From: Mycteria americana
Taxonomy: Eukaryota; Chordata; Aves; Ciconiiformes; Ciconiidae
Reading direction: 5' to 3'
Assembly (NCBI RefSeq): GCF_035582795.1
Contig: NC_134373.1
Location: forward strand, 31,032,501-31,096,500
DNA length: 64,000 nucleotides
Shown here: positions 23,401 to 36,900 of the stretch, one piece after another
How the letters are laid out: the number at the start of each line of letters is the position of its first letter
How positions within the stretch are numbered: position 1 is the stretch's first letter
Notes under the pieces: generated by a model
Told to the model about the DNA's origin: nothing
Databases searched by the model: none
Seen by the model: only the letters and a program-made list of their open reading frames with translations
Program-made: the position numbers and the translations under genes

Positions 23401-26400
23401 AGGACAGGGGACCGCAGAGCCTCACAAGGCCTCAGGAGAAGAGGCCTCCAAATCTTGCAGAGCTGAGTAGGTTTGCCAGTGCTGCTTTGCAGAGTTCACT
23501 GCAGCAGGATTTGCTCGATAGACTTGTCAAACAGGGAAGGTTGTTCCATGAGATGGTGGAGAGCAGCTTGCTATTGTCTGGCCTCTCCTGCCTTGATCAG
23601 AGAGATCAAGTAAGTCTGGCACATTTTCCACTCTCCACATTTACAACATCTCAGTCACAAGCAAATTAACTTCTGAGTCCTGGCCATCACACCAAAATCC
23701 TGTTTCCAGGGGAGGGGAGTAACCAGGGTCACCTTACTCCATCTTGAAATAAGAGATTAAACTAACCTTCAGGTCTTATTCTAATTTCTCTGCATTGGGT
23801 TTTGCAAATTGCACCTCTGAACAGAGGTTGGTTTATTCTGGAGTACAGTCTACTTTTTATTTCAGAGATCTAACCAGCTAGAGGGATGCGAAAGGCACAT
23901 TTCAAAGAGCCGTACAAAGGATTTTAGCAAGCTATGATACTGCTGTGAGTTTTTTGCTATCTGATACAGCAAACCTCATGGACACAGCATGATCTGTCTA
24001 CTGCCGTGTCATGCACATCACTTCAGCTGCTTAGCAGAACACCAGCAATCTCAAGGGAAAGAATGCCAGATACATCTATTTTTTAAAGTTAAAGGTTAAC
24101 AAGAAAAATAAAGGTGCCTTGGCTGTATTTGCTTTCTTAGCTGTTCACTTAACCAGAGCTGTGCTGCAGGAACTAGTTGACGCAGTAGGATGATTAGGTG
24201 ACTGCAGTTATATTTCTTGGGGTTTTTTTGTCTGTTCTAGCAGCTGAAACAGGAACAGGGCTTATATAGTGTCTGTTAATTGCAGCAGGAGAGGTACAGC
24301 CACAGTAGTTATCTAAACCAGTACTATTTCCTGGGTTTCTTTTCCTTCCTAGGGTAAACAGCTGACCATAACTTTCATTGAGTTTACAGTATTATCACTG
24401 CTTTCATCATCTGCTCCATGGCACAAATCAGGATGGCTAACAAGAGGAACAACTGCCATCTTGGTTTCAAAGCTAGGTAGTATAGAGAAAACCTTAACCT
24501 CTATAGTCTGCTCACTGTATTTATAGCCCTTGTGTTCTCAACTTGATCATAAGCATGGACCATGTCGTCTCAGAGACAGCGTGGCATGGGGAACAAAGTC
24601 TCTCTTGAACATCTGAAGATCCAGTGCAGCCTAGGGTCTAGGGGTTTGCTGAGAGCACAGGCAATGGCATTATATTTCTGCTGTGTGATGAGCCGCTTGC
24701 CTTGTCACATGATACTGTCTAACCATTTCTTTTCAGCTTTTTTTTTTTCCTGCTTCCCCAACTCATCCTCCATCCCACTGCATTCAACACAAGTTTACAC
24801 AGCCCGTCTGTGGCTGCTGCTTAACAGATACCACTTCTGAAGCATCACCACCATTACCATTGCCTCCAGAAAAAGAACTGGTCTTGGCCACGGTCAGGGC
24901 TGGCTGATGAGAGCAGCCCAAAGGCATACACATGCCAGCCAGATGTGCCAGAGAAGAATCTGTCCACATTATCTGCTGATCATCGTAGGAACATCCTGCT
25001 TTGGTACATACAGTTCCACCAGGGAGAGTGTAGGAATCACCATAACTTCATGTGAACTTCTATTTTGGTCAGATTGGCTCCTAAATAGTCTCAAGGCAGT
25101 GGAAAAGCTAATCACAAAATTTTATGGAATCACTTGAAGGTCTTAAGCATTCTTGGCTTCCTTTCTGTGGGGTTTTTAAGCTGTTTGGAAACTTGGCTTT
25201 ATTGACATGAAAAGTTTCACCTGAGAAGCCCTACTGCTCCACACATCTGTGCACTTGGCAGCAGTGCCTTTGATGAATTTTTCTGGCTGCTCTCTAAGTT
25301 TGAGCAGCTTCTCCTTCTTGTGTCACAGCATGGTTTTCTCCTTGTGTTCCTCTTTCAGAAAGGCTGTGATGACTTGATACTTCCAGCCTACCTTTAAGGG
25401 CAAGCATTCCAGCGCACTGATTTCAGGCAGCATACTTTCAAGGTGACCTGCGTTCCCTCTTGATTCCTTGCTTTGGGAAAGGGTACCCCCTTTTGTTTCA
25501 CCAATGCACCACTCAATCTTGTGGACAATATTGCTCCAACAGTCCTGCTGACAACGCCGCAGAGGGAATGGAGCTTGAGAGGATTAGCATTCATCTTGCA
25601 GCAAAGAAAGGCTGAATATGTTAGTTACTGTAACAAACACTCCTAGAGACACCAGTGTGTTTTTCCTCATCGTGTGTCCCAGCTGGAGCTGCTTGGCAGC
25701 ATTGGCTGTGAAGCACCCCAGGAGATGGCATCACCCATCATCTGCCAAGCTTTCAGTGAGTCAACACGCTGGTTGGCCACAAAGCTCCTTTGGATGACTG
25801 CTTCTCAGGAGGAAGAAAGTCCTATTTGCAATAAAGTCCTCTCCTGGGACAGATCAACCACAGCACCTATGAACCTGCAGGATGCATCTGACTGATAGAT
25901 CCTGCACTTCTCTGTAACACCATGAGCCACTCTGCTCCCCTCTTACAGCTGGAGAAAGAGTCCATGGGGGTTACAACCAAGCAGAGCCAATGCTTAGGCT
26001 TGAGTTAGCTGATGTTGAGGACCCAGGTGGTTTCCCCTGTCCCGTGTACACACCATGAACCAAGCATTCCCATGCCTTTGGGTCATGCAGAGCAGATCTT
26101 GCCCACCACCCATCTTGGTCCTGGCATACACACACAGCAAGCACTACCAGCCTTGTGAGGAACATACATGAGCTGAGCACAGCCTCCAACCCTGCTCCAT
26201 ACCTGGCTCCAAGCTCCCTGACTCAGACACACACAGTTCTCAGAGGCAAACCTGAGCCAGGAAAATCTATCCAGCCCCCCATGAGATCTGGGAAGTACAA
26301 AGCCATATTGTGAGCCCACTTTACAGCCTGGCACCTCCACTCCTCCTCCAAATTTCTACCCTGCATAGATATAATATCAGCACTAGCTGCAGAAAATGGT

Positions 26401-28261
26401 CGCAATATGGCTACAAGTGAATTTATTATTCCTTTGGGGGGGCAGAAAAGGTCAAGGCTGTCACTTGAAGCTCAGCCCCAGCAAAGGGTCCAACATCAAT
26501 TTTAACTTCCCCGTGCCAGGTCCAGACTGTTCTCCTCTGGCTTCCAGCTGACAGAGGCGCACCCCCAGCACAACCCCGCCAATGCTCAGTCGATTGCTAG
26601 ACATGCCTTTGTGAGCCAGCCCAGTACTGCCAGCCTAGAGGCCTGTCTCCAGCAGTGATCAGCAGCAGATAATTTTGGAAAGAGCAGACACAGATAGAGC
26701 ATGTCTGCAGCAGGTAGCTGATGAGGTGGGGAACTACATCTCAGATAATCTAAAACCGTCTTGATCCTCTGCATGTGTTTTATGAAGGCAGAGGGGACTG
26801 CAAAAAAATGAGGGGGCGTGTTGGGTTAGGTGACAACATGAGAATTGAGAGAGAGAAGTAAATCAAGCCAGCAGCAGGAAAGAGCTGGCCACTCCCCTCC
26901 TCTTGCAGCATGTGATGAGGATCAACAGAGCCTTCACCTAAGCACTCAGCTGAATGTTTCCTTCCAGCGTGCACTGAAGACTGGCTTTTCAACTCACAGT
27001 TTTCACTCACTCTCTGGCAAGAAAGACAGGAAAAGCCAAGTCACGCTAAATGGAAAAAAAAAATCAGGTTTTTTTTTAACATCATCATTTAACACATGAT
27101 TTAATCTCATGATGTGCAGGGCCTGAGTCATGGTGCTGGATTTTTTCAAGGTGGAAATACTCCTGGCTGGACTAGCAATACATGACCAACAGGGACACAG
27201 AAACACAGCTTTTCCCATGTCCTGTTACATTGCCTCTACCTGTCCCAGGAAGACAACAGAAAACCAGTCCTATACAGTTGGATCCATCAGTGTTGCTGAA
27301 GGGATTCCTAATTCCTTGTTCTAACATTGCCCCAAGAGTCCCAGCCGAATCCTTAAAATGCATAGGGCAGAGGAAAGAAATCACCCATTAATTCTAAGAA
27401 TAAGGTGTACGTCAAAATTTTCTGCTCCCTTCCTTTTACCAGGAAGATGTATTTTGCAGCACGGCCATAAACCTCAAACTTTGAGTACACTAGTGGCCTA
27501 CTGTATTGGTCTTTCCAACAAGGCAATATGAATCCTCTCATCTCACTAGTGGGGAAAAAAATCCCCCAACCTAACTCTATTGATCTCAGTTCATTAACTT
27601 TGCACTGGGACCTAGCCCAGCACTCCCCAAAGCCAATGGAAGGTGGAGGAGCAGAGTCCTTCCAAGCCAGCAATGCACACCTCACCGGTGAGCTCAGAGA
27701 GAGGCCTGGGGGAGGAAGGAGGTGTTCAGGAGGGTGAGGGAGATGGATGATCTCATCTTACGCCTTGTTTGGTCACATCCCACAGCTGTCAGGCACTTTG
27801 GCATATTGCTGGTGGAGGCAGGTTTGGCATGAGGAAATCTGGATGGCAGTAGCGTCAGCAGTCCTGGCCGGGGCGTGGATGGCCACAGGCAGTCACACTT
27901 CCCACTCCTCCAAGTATGGAGGTACCTAGCAATGCTTCTACGGAAAATCTGGGAGAACTGTACCCATCAGCTGTCTCAGCTGAGAGATTTGTCCTCAGAA
28001 GGTCCAGCACTGCATGTTGCCTGCTACCAGGCAGTGAGAGTCCTGACAGGGAACTGGTGCAGCTGGCCAGGGTCTGCCTCTGCGTCAGCCCAGGAGAACA
28101 TCACAAGCTTTTCCCTACCTACCTAGGAGAATTTCTTTTCTTCTTTTTTGCACATTTTCAACTCCTCAATCCCCAACTCCTCCCACGGGCCTCTCTAAAC
28201 AACCCCCTCCCTTTCAGATGTTGATGCTTTTCAGCTGATTAGACTGTGGGCCACACCATAA

Positions 28262-28312
28262 GCTGGGTGTAAATCAGTATAGCTTGTCAATGCTAATTTA
28301 CACCCGCTGAGA
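28262..28312. repeat. Ancient MITE-like inverted repeat
   Basis: The arms GGGTGTAAAT (28,265-28,274) and ATTTACACCC (28,296-28,305) form a perfect 10-bp inverted repeat, with partial pairing extending outward and a 21-bp loop. The wording resembles an old interspersed palindromic repeat common in sauropsid genomes (ggtgtaaatcag ... atttacacc). The family name is not certain. Confidence 0.6.
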
Positions 28313-29800
28313 ATTTCCCCTCCTTCACCATTTAGCAGAATTATATGACGTGTCTTTTATCTCTCCTCACAGTTTAGCCTGCTGTTCCCCTTTCCTGGCC
28401 CCCGAGCCTCCTGCTTTGCTCTGAACTCCCTGTAGGTCTTCAGGGTAAGTTGCTTATTTGCAATGTAAAGTGTCTCTCACTGCCACAGCCCCGTGCAAAC
28501 AAACCCAAGAGAGGCACATTTATCCTTACTTGTGCAGCAAATCCAGCCCCATCTTTTCCTGGCAGCAGTTCCCTACAGCACCCACTGCACATAACTTACT
28601 AAGAGAAGAAATGTGTCCCTTATTGACACTGCGCAATGCAGGACCTCTCTGGGGAGATGTAGGGGAGGGAGAACGAGAGGACTGATCCCAGAGACCCTGA
28701 GCTCTCGCCTTTCTCCTTGAAGCTGATGGCGATGGCTTGCCACCCAGCTCAGCGCTGTGTAGACTCTGACTGTCAATAGGCAGGATACCATTAATGACTT
28801 CTTGTTGCTATGGTGATATTGATGGATAGTCCCTGGGGTTGGTGGGAATTCAGGGAAAGCTAGGGGAAAAAAAAAAAAAGTGGGTCAACTCCCCCCCAGG
28901 ACAATGTGAGTTTGTCTACAAATGGGCGGTTGTGTGACATCCTAGACAAATTCAGTGGCACTTTATGCTTCCTGACTCATCCTCCCTCTTACAGAACAAC
29001 ATGGTGCTCTTCAGAGCCAGTGCAAATACTCCTGCTCGCAGCAGGGCTCTGGCGCATAGGCGCACTGCTGCAAGCGGATTTCATTACCAGGCGTTATTTT
29101 TGCAGCTTCACCCTTTCAATTCATTTCACATACAGAATAAAAATCTTGGCTCCAGTGAAATCACTTGGACCTGTGCCAGTGGGCACAGAGCCAGGATTTT
29201 CCCCAGCTCTCAGGATGCCTTATCACAAGTGACAATTTCATTCAGCTGCCACGATAGCCACTGGGAACCCCCTGCCTCTCCAGAGCTGTTTCAAGCATGG
29301 AAAAGCCACTGTTGCAGAGTTTTCTGCTCTATTTTCCTGAGGCTCAGCGCCATGCACTCTCCAAAGGTGGTGAGTACCAGGTGGTACTCACTCTGCAATA
29401 TGCAGTTTAGAGTAATCTTTTACCTTTCATCCTACCTGAGTAATGACCGCTGGCAAGGACAGGCTGCGCTCCAGTCACAATTGGGCCCTCTCACCTTGCA
29501 CAAGTGTTCTAGGGATTTGGGGCACAGGAACCATCTTCCTAAAATACCAGTTCTCTCTTTGGCCTTGCTTTCTCTGGGAAAAACATTCCTAATTCAGGTT
29601 GGTGACATATTGAAGAAGTGGTAAAGTCCCAGCGGAACTCCCTCTTCCTCTGCACATGCTATTTATCTAAGCCCACCAAGGCGTGTACAAACCGCAAGAA
29701 GATGCCTTGTTTTGGGAGGGATTTTAGTATGATCAGTAAATTTCAGAGTATGGTTTTTGTCCTAGCAAAGACTCTTATCTTTTCTGCTGTGTTTTATGTC

Positions 29801-29871
29801 TAGGAGTTGCCCAGCTCGATGATCTTAAAGGTCTTTTCCAACCTATACGATTCTGTGATTCTGTGATTTTA
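29801..29871 (+). mobile_element. CR1 LINE 3'-end fragment
   Basis: It contains the characteristic CR1 tail: GATGATCTTAAAGGTC, then TTCCAACC, ending in tandem GATTCTGT octamers. This is the dominant LINE of birds and reptiles. Only about 70 bp remains, a typical 5'-truncated insertion. Confidence 0.88.
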
Positions 29872-30580
29872 TATGTATGCTCACACATACAAACTTACTA
29901 GAGAACTTTTTACTCCAAACAGTGGTACCACTCCAGGCATGTACCACTCCATCACCTGATGGGCACTCTTACTCCAGGAAGTTGTTACTGGTTTGGATCT
30001 GTTATTATGGAGTAAGTATATCCACAGGGGAGCAGTATCTATAGCAGTATCATTATGCAGACAGTTTTGCCAGTAAATGCCCCAGTGTAGATCAGATCCA
30101 ACGAATGTGTCAGCTTTTCCATCTGCTTGTGTGTTCAGATCCTTCACCCCTATGTGAACTGAGGAACTGGAGACAAAATTACCCTGCCCCTCTCTTTTAC
30201 ATCTTATGATAAATGTAGTTTTAATGGACTATGGAATCTGAAAGCACTTTACACGAGGAACAGATCCCAAGAGCAAAATTCAGTTAGTTTCTCCTACATT
30301 ACATGTAGCTGTTCATCAAATTTATTGGGCAAGGTTCCTAAGCACATGGAGGCCGGACCAGCACTGACAGAGGCTCTCTCTTGTATAGCAACCCTTTGAT
30401 CAGACTGTCAGCATCATTTATTTGCTTGTGTTTCATATTCTTGAATGCTCCAGTACATTATTTTTCCCAGTTGACTATCAGAGGCAAAGGCTGCTCTTTC
30501 AAGTTGGATTTGCACCTCTTCCCTTCCTCTCCATTTCAATTAGCTATGGAAATGATTTTTTATTTTTTTTCCTAGCTCCT

Positions 30581-30615
30581 TTTGCCAGCCTGTCTGTTTT
30601 TGCCAGCCTGTCTGT
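30581..30615. repeat. 18-bp tandem duplication
   Basis: TTTGCCAGCCTGTCTGT occurs twice with an 18-base period. Confidence 0.9.
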
Positions 30616-33600
30616 ATTTGCTTTAGGCACACTGATGGCTGGAGAAGACTCCAGTTGGTGTCTTCCCTGTAGGAAAGGTTGTGGCTTGCAATTAGCAAGC
30701 TTAATTGCTCTGCTTGACCTGCTGCTGGCCAGGGCAGAGAGCGCAGAACCAGCTGCAGCATCCGGCCTTACCCCAGCTAGGAGCAAGGGGATGTGGGGGC
30801 TGTGAGTGCTATGGGTGGAAGAAAGGAGGTATCACCACAAACAGGTGGGGCCAGACAGGGGCAGGAACTGGTTTATTGCACTGGAAGACAGAGAAGGCTA
30901 CAGGAACATAATAGCTTCTTGAAATTGGATCTCTGCCTGTGGGGAACTGTTGTTCTACTGCGTATGCAGCTATTATTTTTCTGCTAACGACCCTGTGACT
31001 GCAGAGACATGGCAGCTGGTGAACTGCCCAGAGCAGCTCAGGGCTGAGCAGAAGTGGCCAGTTTGGACTGGGCAGGAGCTCTGGGTTCCTCCACTTGCAG
31101 ACAGCAGGGTAAATGCCTTCAGGCAGAAATTTCAGCACACTGGGAAGAGCACATATTCCAGAGGGCAACCTTCCAAGTGTGGTGTGCCCTAAAGAGCTGG
31201 TCACCAAAGGCTTCTCAGAGTAGATCCCTTATATAAAGATACTTAACTCAAAATTATATCAGATGCATTCAAGGTAGGAGAATCTCTCTGGGCTGTCTTT
31301 GACCCCAGCTGGGCATTAACTCCCAGGCAACCCCACAGGAATGGGATTTGGAGAGATCAGACTGGAGGCAATACAGATCCATGGGATTTCTCACCACACC
31401 CAAACCTTGCCTCACCTGCCCCCACAAGCATCACGTCATGCATGGTTTACTGGCAATGTTTTTAAAGTCACCATTAAGAAACAAATTCTAAGACTGATTA
31501 ATACCAATGCATATGCTTTTGGGATGCTCCTAACCACATCTATATATTTTAACTTAACCATGTTGCCAAGGGACTCTCTCTTTTTGGTGCTCCACCAGTT
31601 CCTACTCTATAGTGAAAGGTGATGGAGGAGGAGGCAGGACATGCCCCTTTGTTTAGAGCCAGCTGTAAGAAAATGGTTTTGTTTGCTCAAATGCACTGGA
31701 TACTTTGTGCAAGTAAGCTGCATCTTCTTGCAGTGCAGTTTAGCCATTGCACATGTAAGACTGTGAAGAAAAGTAAGAATAAATGAGCAGTTCTGCAGCT
31801 CTTTCTAACTGAGTGAGGGAGAAGAGGACAGTAAACCAGATCCTTTCTCCCTGTGCTGTGGATCTCAGATATTAGCTACATCACATAGTCCCCATTACAT
31901 TAAGCGTGAAGAAGACCCACCCTGGATCCAGAGTCACAAGATACCCCATGCCCCTTCCTAGGCCACTAACTTGCTGCAGGGTCTGAAGCTAGCTGCTCCC
32001 AACCAGCTCTGGGCTCTGTATTTCCCTTGCAACCAGAGTTAGGTATCATTAATTTCATTCCATTCTGCAAAACATTCCAAGTGTCTCATGAAGGTTGCTA
32101 CATTCTTGTTAACCTTCAATTTTTTTGTAACTGGGAAAAAATAAGACACAGATCATGGTAGCTGCTGAGAGCCCTTGCACGCACATTTATATTACCAAGG
32201 TAGCACTGAGAGCTGAACCAAGAGCATCACGGCTGAGCTGCAGGCAAACCAGCTTTCTTCTAGTAACTTGGCTCCTGCACAGCACTGAAAGTCTGCAGCC
32301 TTTGTGGTTGTCTCAATGTACCCACCCCTACCCAAAGCTGAATGCTCTACAGCAAGGAGGGACAAAACCACTCTATAAATACAACTTGGCAATATCAATC
32401 AAAAGAGAGGAAATATTGTGTGTGCAGACACCCAATCACTCATGGGAAACAGACAGGAATACATCGTAAACACCTTTTTTAAGGAGTACTCTGAGACGAT
32501 ATGGTGGGGATGCTGCAGCCAATGTGATGGTAACTCTCATGCAACACAGCATCTCAGAAAAGGATTTAACCTCAACTTCATAAATACTGCCCATCAACAA
32601 TTCCTGCATGTAGCTATAACACCTCAGAAAGTTTAATTACCACTTAAGAAATGGAAGACAAAATGAGCTACGTGACCTTTCCCACCCCAGATCCTGTAGG
32701 TCAGCATTATTTAAGACAACTGGGAGCCTGAAAAGCTAAACATTAGTGTTGGCAGATGAACAGATGGATGGATCACTGCCAGCATAATCCATCTTCCCAC
32801 TTGCCTCCGTAGGACTGGGTGACATTCAAAACTAACTACTTCCCTATGCAGAGAGAAATGCACGCAATGCAATGAGCAGGCTTTAAAATGGACTCATCAG
32901 CGGGCAGGACCAGTGGCAAAATGCTTTATGGCTGCTATTTAATGTTGCAGGCGAGGCTGTAAACAAGAGACATCAGACTGTGACAGAAGTGGGGAATGTA
33001 GTGACCACAGTGGATTTGCTGTAAGCCAACCCCTGAGCAAGTTGTAAAAATCTGTCAGGATGCTGTCATTTTTCCTTTGTGTATAAATGCTCTAAATCTA
33101 ATTAACCTTTTAATCAGAGCAGATAAAATTACGGTATTATCATCAAAGGGGATGGTCTATCTATAGTTTCATGAAAAATTTCCATCTCTCCTCAACTTGT
33201 TTTTTTTTTATTTTTCCGCTTGGGGCTCTACGAGTAAATCCCCCAAACACTGAAAAACAGAAAAGAGTAAAGTCCATTTTGTAGGAGATTTCTTAACACG
33301 GCCAGTTACTATGCAGACATCAGCTTGCCTGGAGGTTGCCAGATGGGACTCGGTCCAGAGCCTTCAGACGCAGCTCAAATACCTGTTGCTTGAGCACAGA
33401 GAACACTCCTGCTGCCTGTCCGGGACAGGCGCAACAGGAGCTGTGACGCACTGCACCAGAATGAATCACGTTACCCTCCCCGACAGAGAGGGCACTGAAG
33501 CCCACAGACTCCCACATATCCCAGGACTTTCTGATGCTCAGCAAGGATTCAAAGCTAGAAGAATTTCCTTCATCTACTAGCTATAGCAGATTGTTCCGTC

Positions 33601-33844
33601 AGCTATTAGACTACAACACGACTTTTCTAAATTGGCACAATTAACTCTAACATGTACATTTGTACCTACAATACCCCAAAGGATAGAGATCTCTGTCTCT
33701 CACTGGTCTATAGCATCACCCAGATCAGACTGTACACTGTGGGGTTTTTTTACAATGGATGAAGTCCTCAGGATTTTTTACATCTGCTGGCAAACACCAG
33801 TACTGTTGACAGAGTCAGTCAGTGCAGCCAAGTGCAGAAATAAC

Positions 33845-33915
33845 CCCAATCAAGATCCGAACCTGGGACTCCAGGTAAATGAAGCTTCCTGACTAACCCA
33901 CTGCAGCATCTGGCT
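33845..33915 (-). mobile_element. tRNA-derived SINE head, decayed
   Basis: On the minus strand, box A-like GCAGTGGGTTAGTC is followed about 25 bp later by box B-like GGTTCGGATC, the spacing of a tRNA-derived SINE head. It cannot fold as a full tRNA because the acceptor arms do not pair, so it is a fossil and not a tRNA gene. Confidence 0.5.
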
Positions 33916-36900
33916 TCACTGAACTTGCCTGTGTAATCTGAACCAAAAAAGCACTCATTTCCATTTACTATTGCCCATATGCCACCTCTAAGTATACTTA
34001 CATATTAGCATTTATGCAACGTTCAGTACAAAATCCATATGGCTCCTTTCAGCAAGCAGCAACAGCAAGAAGGGGAAGTTGCAAAGACAGTCTGGAGATG
34101 GAGCTTGTAAAGATTTATTTCTAAGCACCATATAACATTCACTGCAGATGGACAGTGATGGAAGAGTTGTTACGACCTGCTCCAGATGGGCCATGATTTC
34201 TTTTTCACATGAAGCTGAAACGGATTTCCTTTATACGAAGCGTTTACTAGTAATCCCTCTGGAACAGAAGTTGGGTAGCAGAGCAGATCCAGGCCTGGGC
34301 TGAGGGGTGTCAGAGCCCCTAGTACAACAGCCTGTAATTACCTTGACCAGCCTCATCTAGGACCTCCACCCTTGCTCCTGCCACCCATTTGGGTGCTCCC
34401 TCCACCCAGCTGGAAGCTGCATTTAAGTCCTTGCCCTAGTCCTTGCCTGAGCTAGGCTGTATGTGTACTGATTCTGGCCTGGCCAACTTGACTTCTTGGG
34501 TGACGTCAGAGGTGTGTTGGGACTATGGCTGTCTCTGGTGCTTGTTGGACTGTTGACTGAACCAAGATACAGTCATGGGACCCGCTCTGCTCTTCCCATT
34601 TGGGTGCAGTGGGACTGTACCCCTTGCCTAAGGTTGCTGTCTCAACCTGTCCTGCTGCCTGGCTTCCACCTCACCTTCCTTTCCAGAGACATCCACCCTT
34701 ACTTGCTCCCTCACAAGGAGTTTACCGAGCCCTTGGGTTTGGTGAGTATTACTTCCCCAGGTTAAACAGAAGGAAGAATTGTTCACACAGAACAAGAGAG
34801 TAGAAAATCAAGCAATCAAAAGCAAAGCAACTCGAGCCTTTCACAAGTGGCCTTCTGACTTCTGAATGGCAAACCACCCAAATCAGAGCCTTTGAATGCT
34901 ACAATTAAAGGGCAAAAATGTGTTTGCTGTCACTGCCTAAATCACAGAAAAAAAATGTGGCAGCCAGTTAACTACTTCTGGATAATGCTTATCTTAACCA
35001 TCAAGACTAGAAGACCATTAAATATTCACATCCACTGAAAGAGAAAAAGGCTACATGCCTGTAAGAGACTGCAGAGAGCGGTAAGTCAGGGGCCTCATGC
35101 TGCTATTACTCCAAATCTTACAGATGATGGGTTCTTAACTCCAAAAATTGTTGTATCCCTTGTGGGCACATGCTGTGTTAGCCTTAATCTTGACAGATAG
35201 CAAGGAATTGATCACAGAATTAAAAACATAACTGGTTGCTTAGTTACCAATGATCACTACACAGTTATATTTGCTGTGTGCAAACAGAGCCCAGTGCAAA
35301 CCAATTATCCATCATTACGACTCTAAAAATGTCCATTTCGGAGAGCTGAAAACAACCTGAGCCAGGTAATAAAGGAAATTTGAGTAGAAAAATACCAATT
35401 ATAATTGGGAGCCTATTTTTTTTGCTAAATGTTCAAATAGCCACAATCCTGTGGCTGAGAAAAGTAAATACATTGGTTTGGAAAAAACCAGGACTCTTGT
35501 TTATTGGGAAAGTGAAAGCAAGCGTGTCATGTGTATAAACACTGGGAAAATAGAAAGTAGTAAATAAAAATGACAAGCTAAGAATTGCACAAACCTGGTA
35601 AGGGAAAAAAGACACAGGGAGAATTAAAGAGCTTCAGGATTAATGATGGCATGAAGGAGCTGAAATACGTTGGGTCCTAAAAACAGCATACTGTCATTCC
35701 AAAAATGAAGTGGAACTACAGTCAGTAGCAGTGCCATGAATGTAGAGTAAGTAGAAAGCTACCTCTGTCAGCTGCTCAGCAATAACTGTCTTGGGAGCTC
35801 TGCAGCATTACTCTGAGGTTATTCTTTTTTTTCCTTTTTTTGAATACCAAAACATGAGATAAGAGTGGCCTTAGATTTAGGTCAGTTTGGAAAATACATT
35901 TCATAAGAGCAGCGCATTCCTCTTGGTTGGAAACAGAAGCTAGAATAAAGCAGACTGCAGAAAGGTGAATTATTTCATAGTGAAGATATTTAACCTCTAG
36001 AACAATTTTCTGGGGGCTGTGATGATTAGTGGGAATGGCTCAGGCACGGGAATAAGCCCTATGTCTGTGTGAGGCAGAGTAGAAGAGCCAGCAGGTGCAA
36101 TGGTTGCAGGGATCTGCGAATGTCCCTCCCACTTCTTGAAACACAGATATATGGTTATTGCTATTTAATACACTGCAAGGAGCCACACTCTTATTTCTCA
36201 CAATTAGGTGCCTTTCTTTCATATTCCATCCCGAAAGATCAAATCATTAAATCTCCCATAACTGTGACCTTCCTTTAGCAAGGTCTGTCTTTCATCTATC
36301 AATCAACCTGAGCCTTGGTGCCGGATCTGTAGATAAGCTGCTGTACTTGGATGCCTTACCAGCAGTACATTCATGAGAGTACGCACTACGTAGATGCTGG
36401 CACGTTAGATACTCACGGGATAACCCGCACACTGAATTTATTACCGTGGCTGTAAACAATTCATGCTCAGCATTGCTGGTGTCCAGCCTCTCTTCTCCTC
36501 AGCAGTTCATCTTCCCTCTCCTAAAATACATGATAACAAAAGCAGCTACAGAGATTTCTGCCTTCCTTGCATGTGCTGTAAAGTGCAGCTATGCTATATC
36601 TGATCATGTCCTCATGACAATTGAAGCTCTCTGAAGATAGGAATAGGCAGGGCTGGATGCAGCCACAGTAGAAACGGGTTTGGGCTGAACGCTCTGCGTT
36701 TCTCCAGTAAAAACTGCATGTTCTGTGTACAGGAAGGATAAGGGCCATAAGCACTAAACCCTCTACAAGACCTGGGCTGGAGAAATCCCCTGCCCTGAGG
36801 AACCTGCAGTTTACAGAGGAGGAGAGCAAGGAGGAAACAGGTTAATCTGACTTCTTTATGCAAGGCAGCATAATATGGTAAAAATAATTCTATAGGGGGC

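Noticed and set aside
33845-33915. A functional tRNA gene on the minus strand
   Set aside because: Boxes A and B are recognisable but the arms do not pair and box B is mutated. A SINE fossil fits better.
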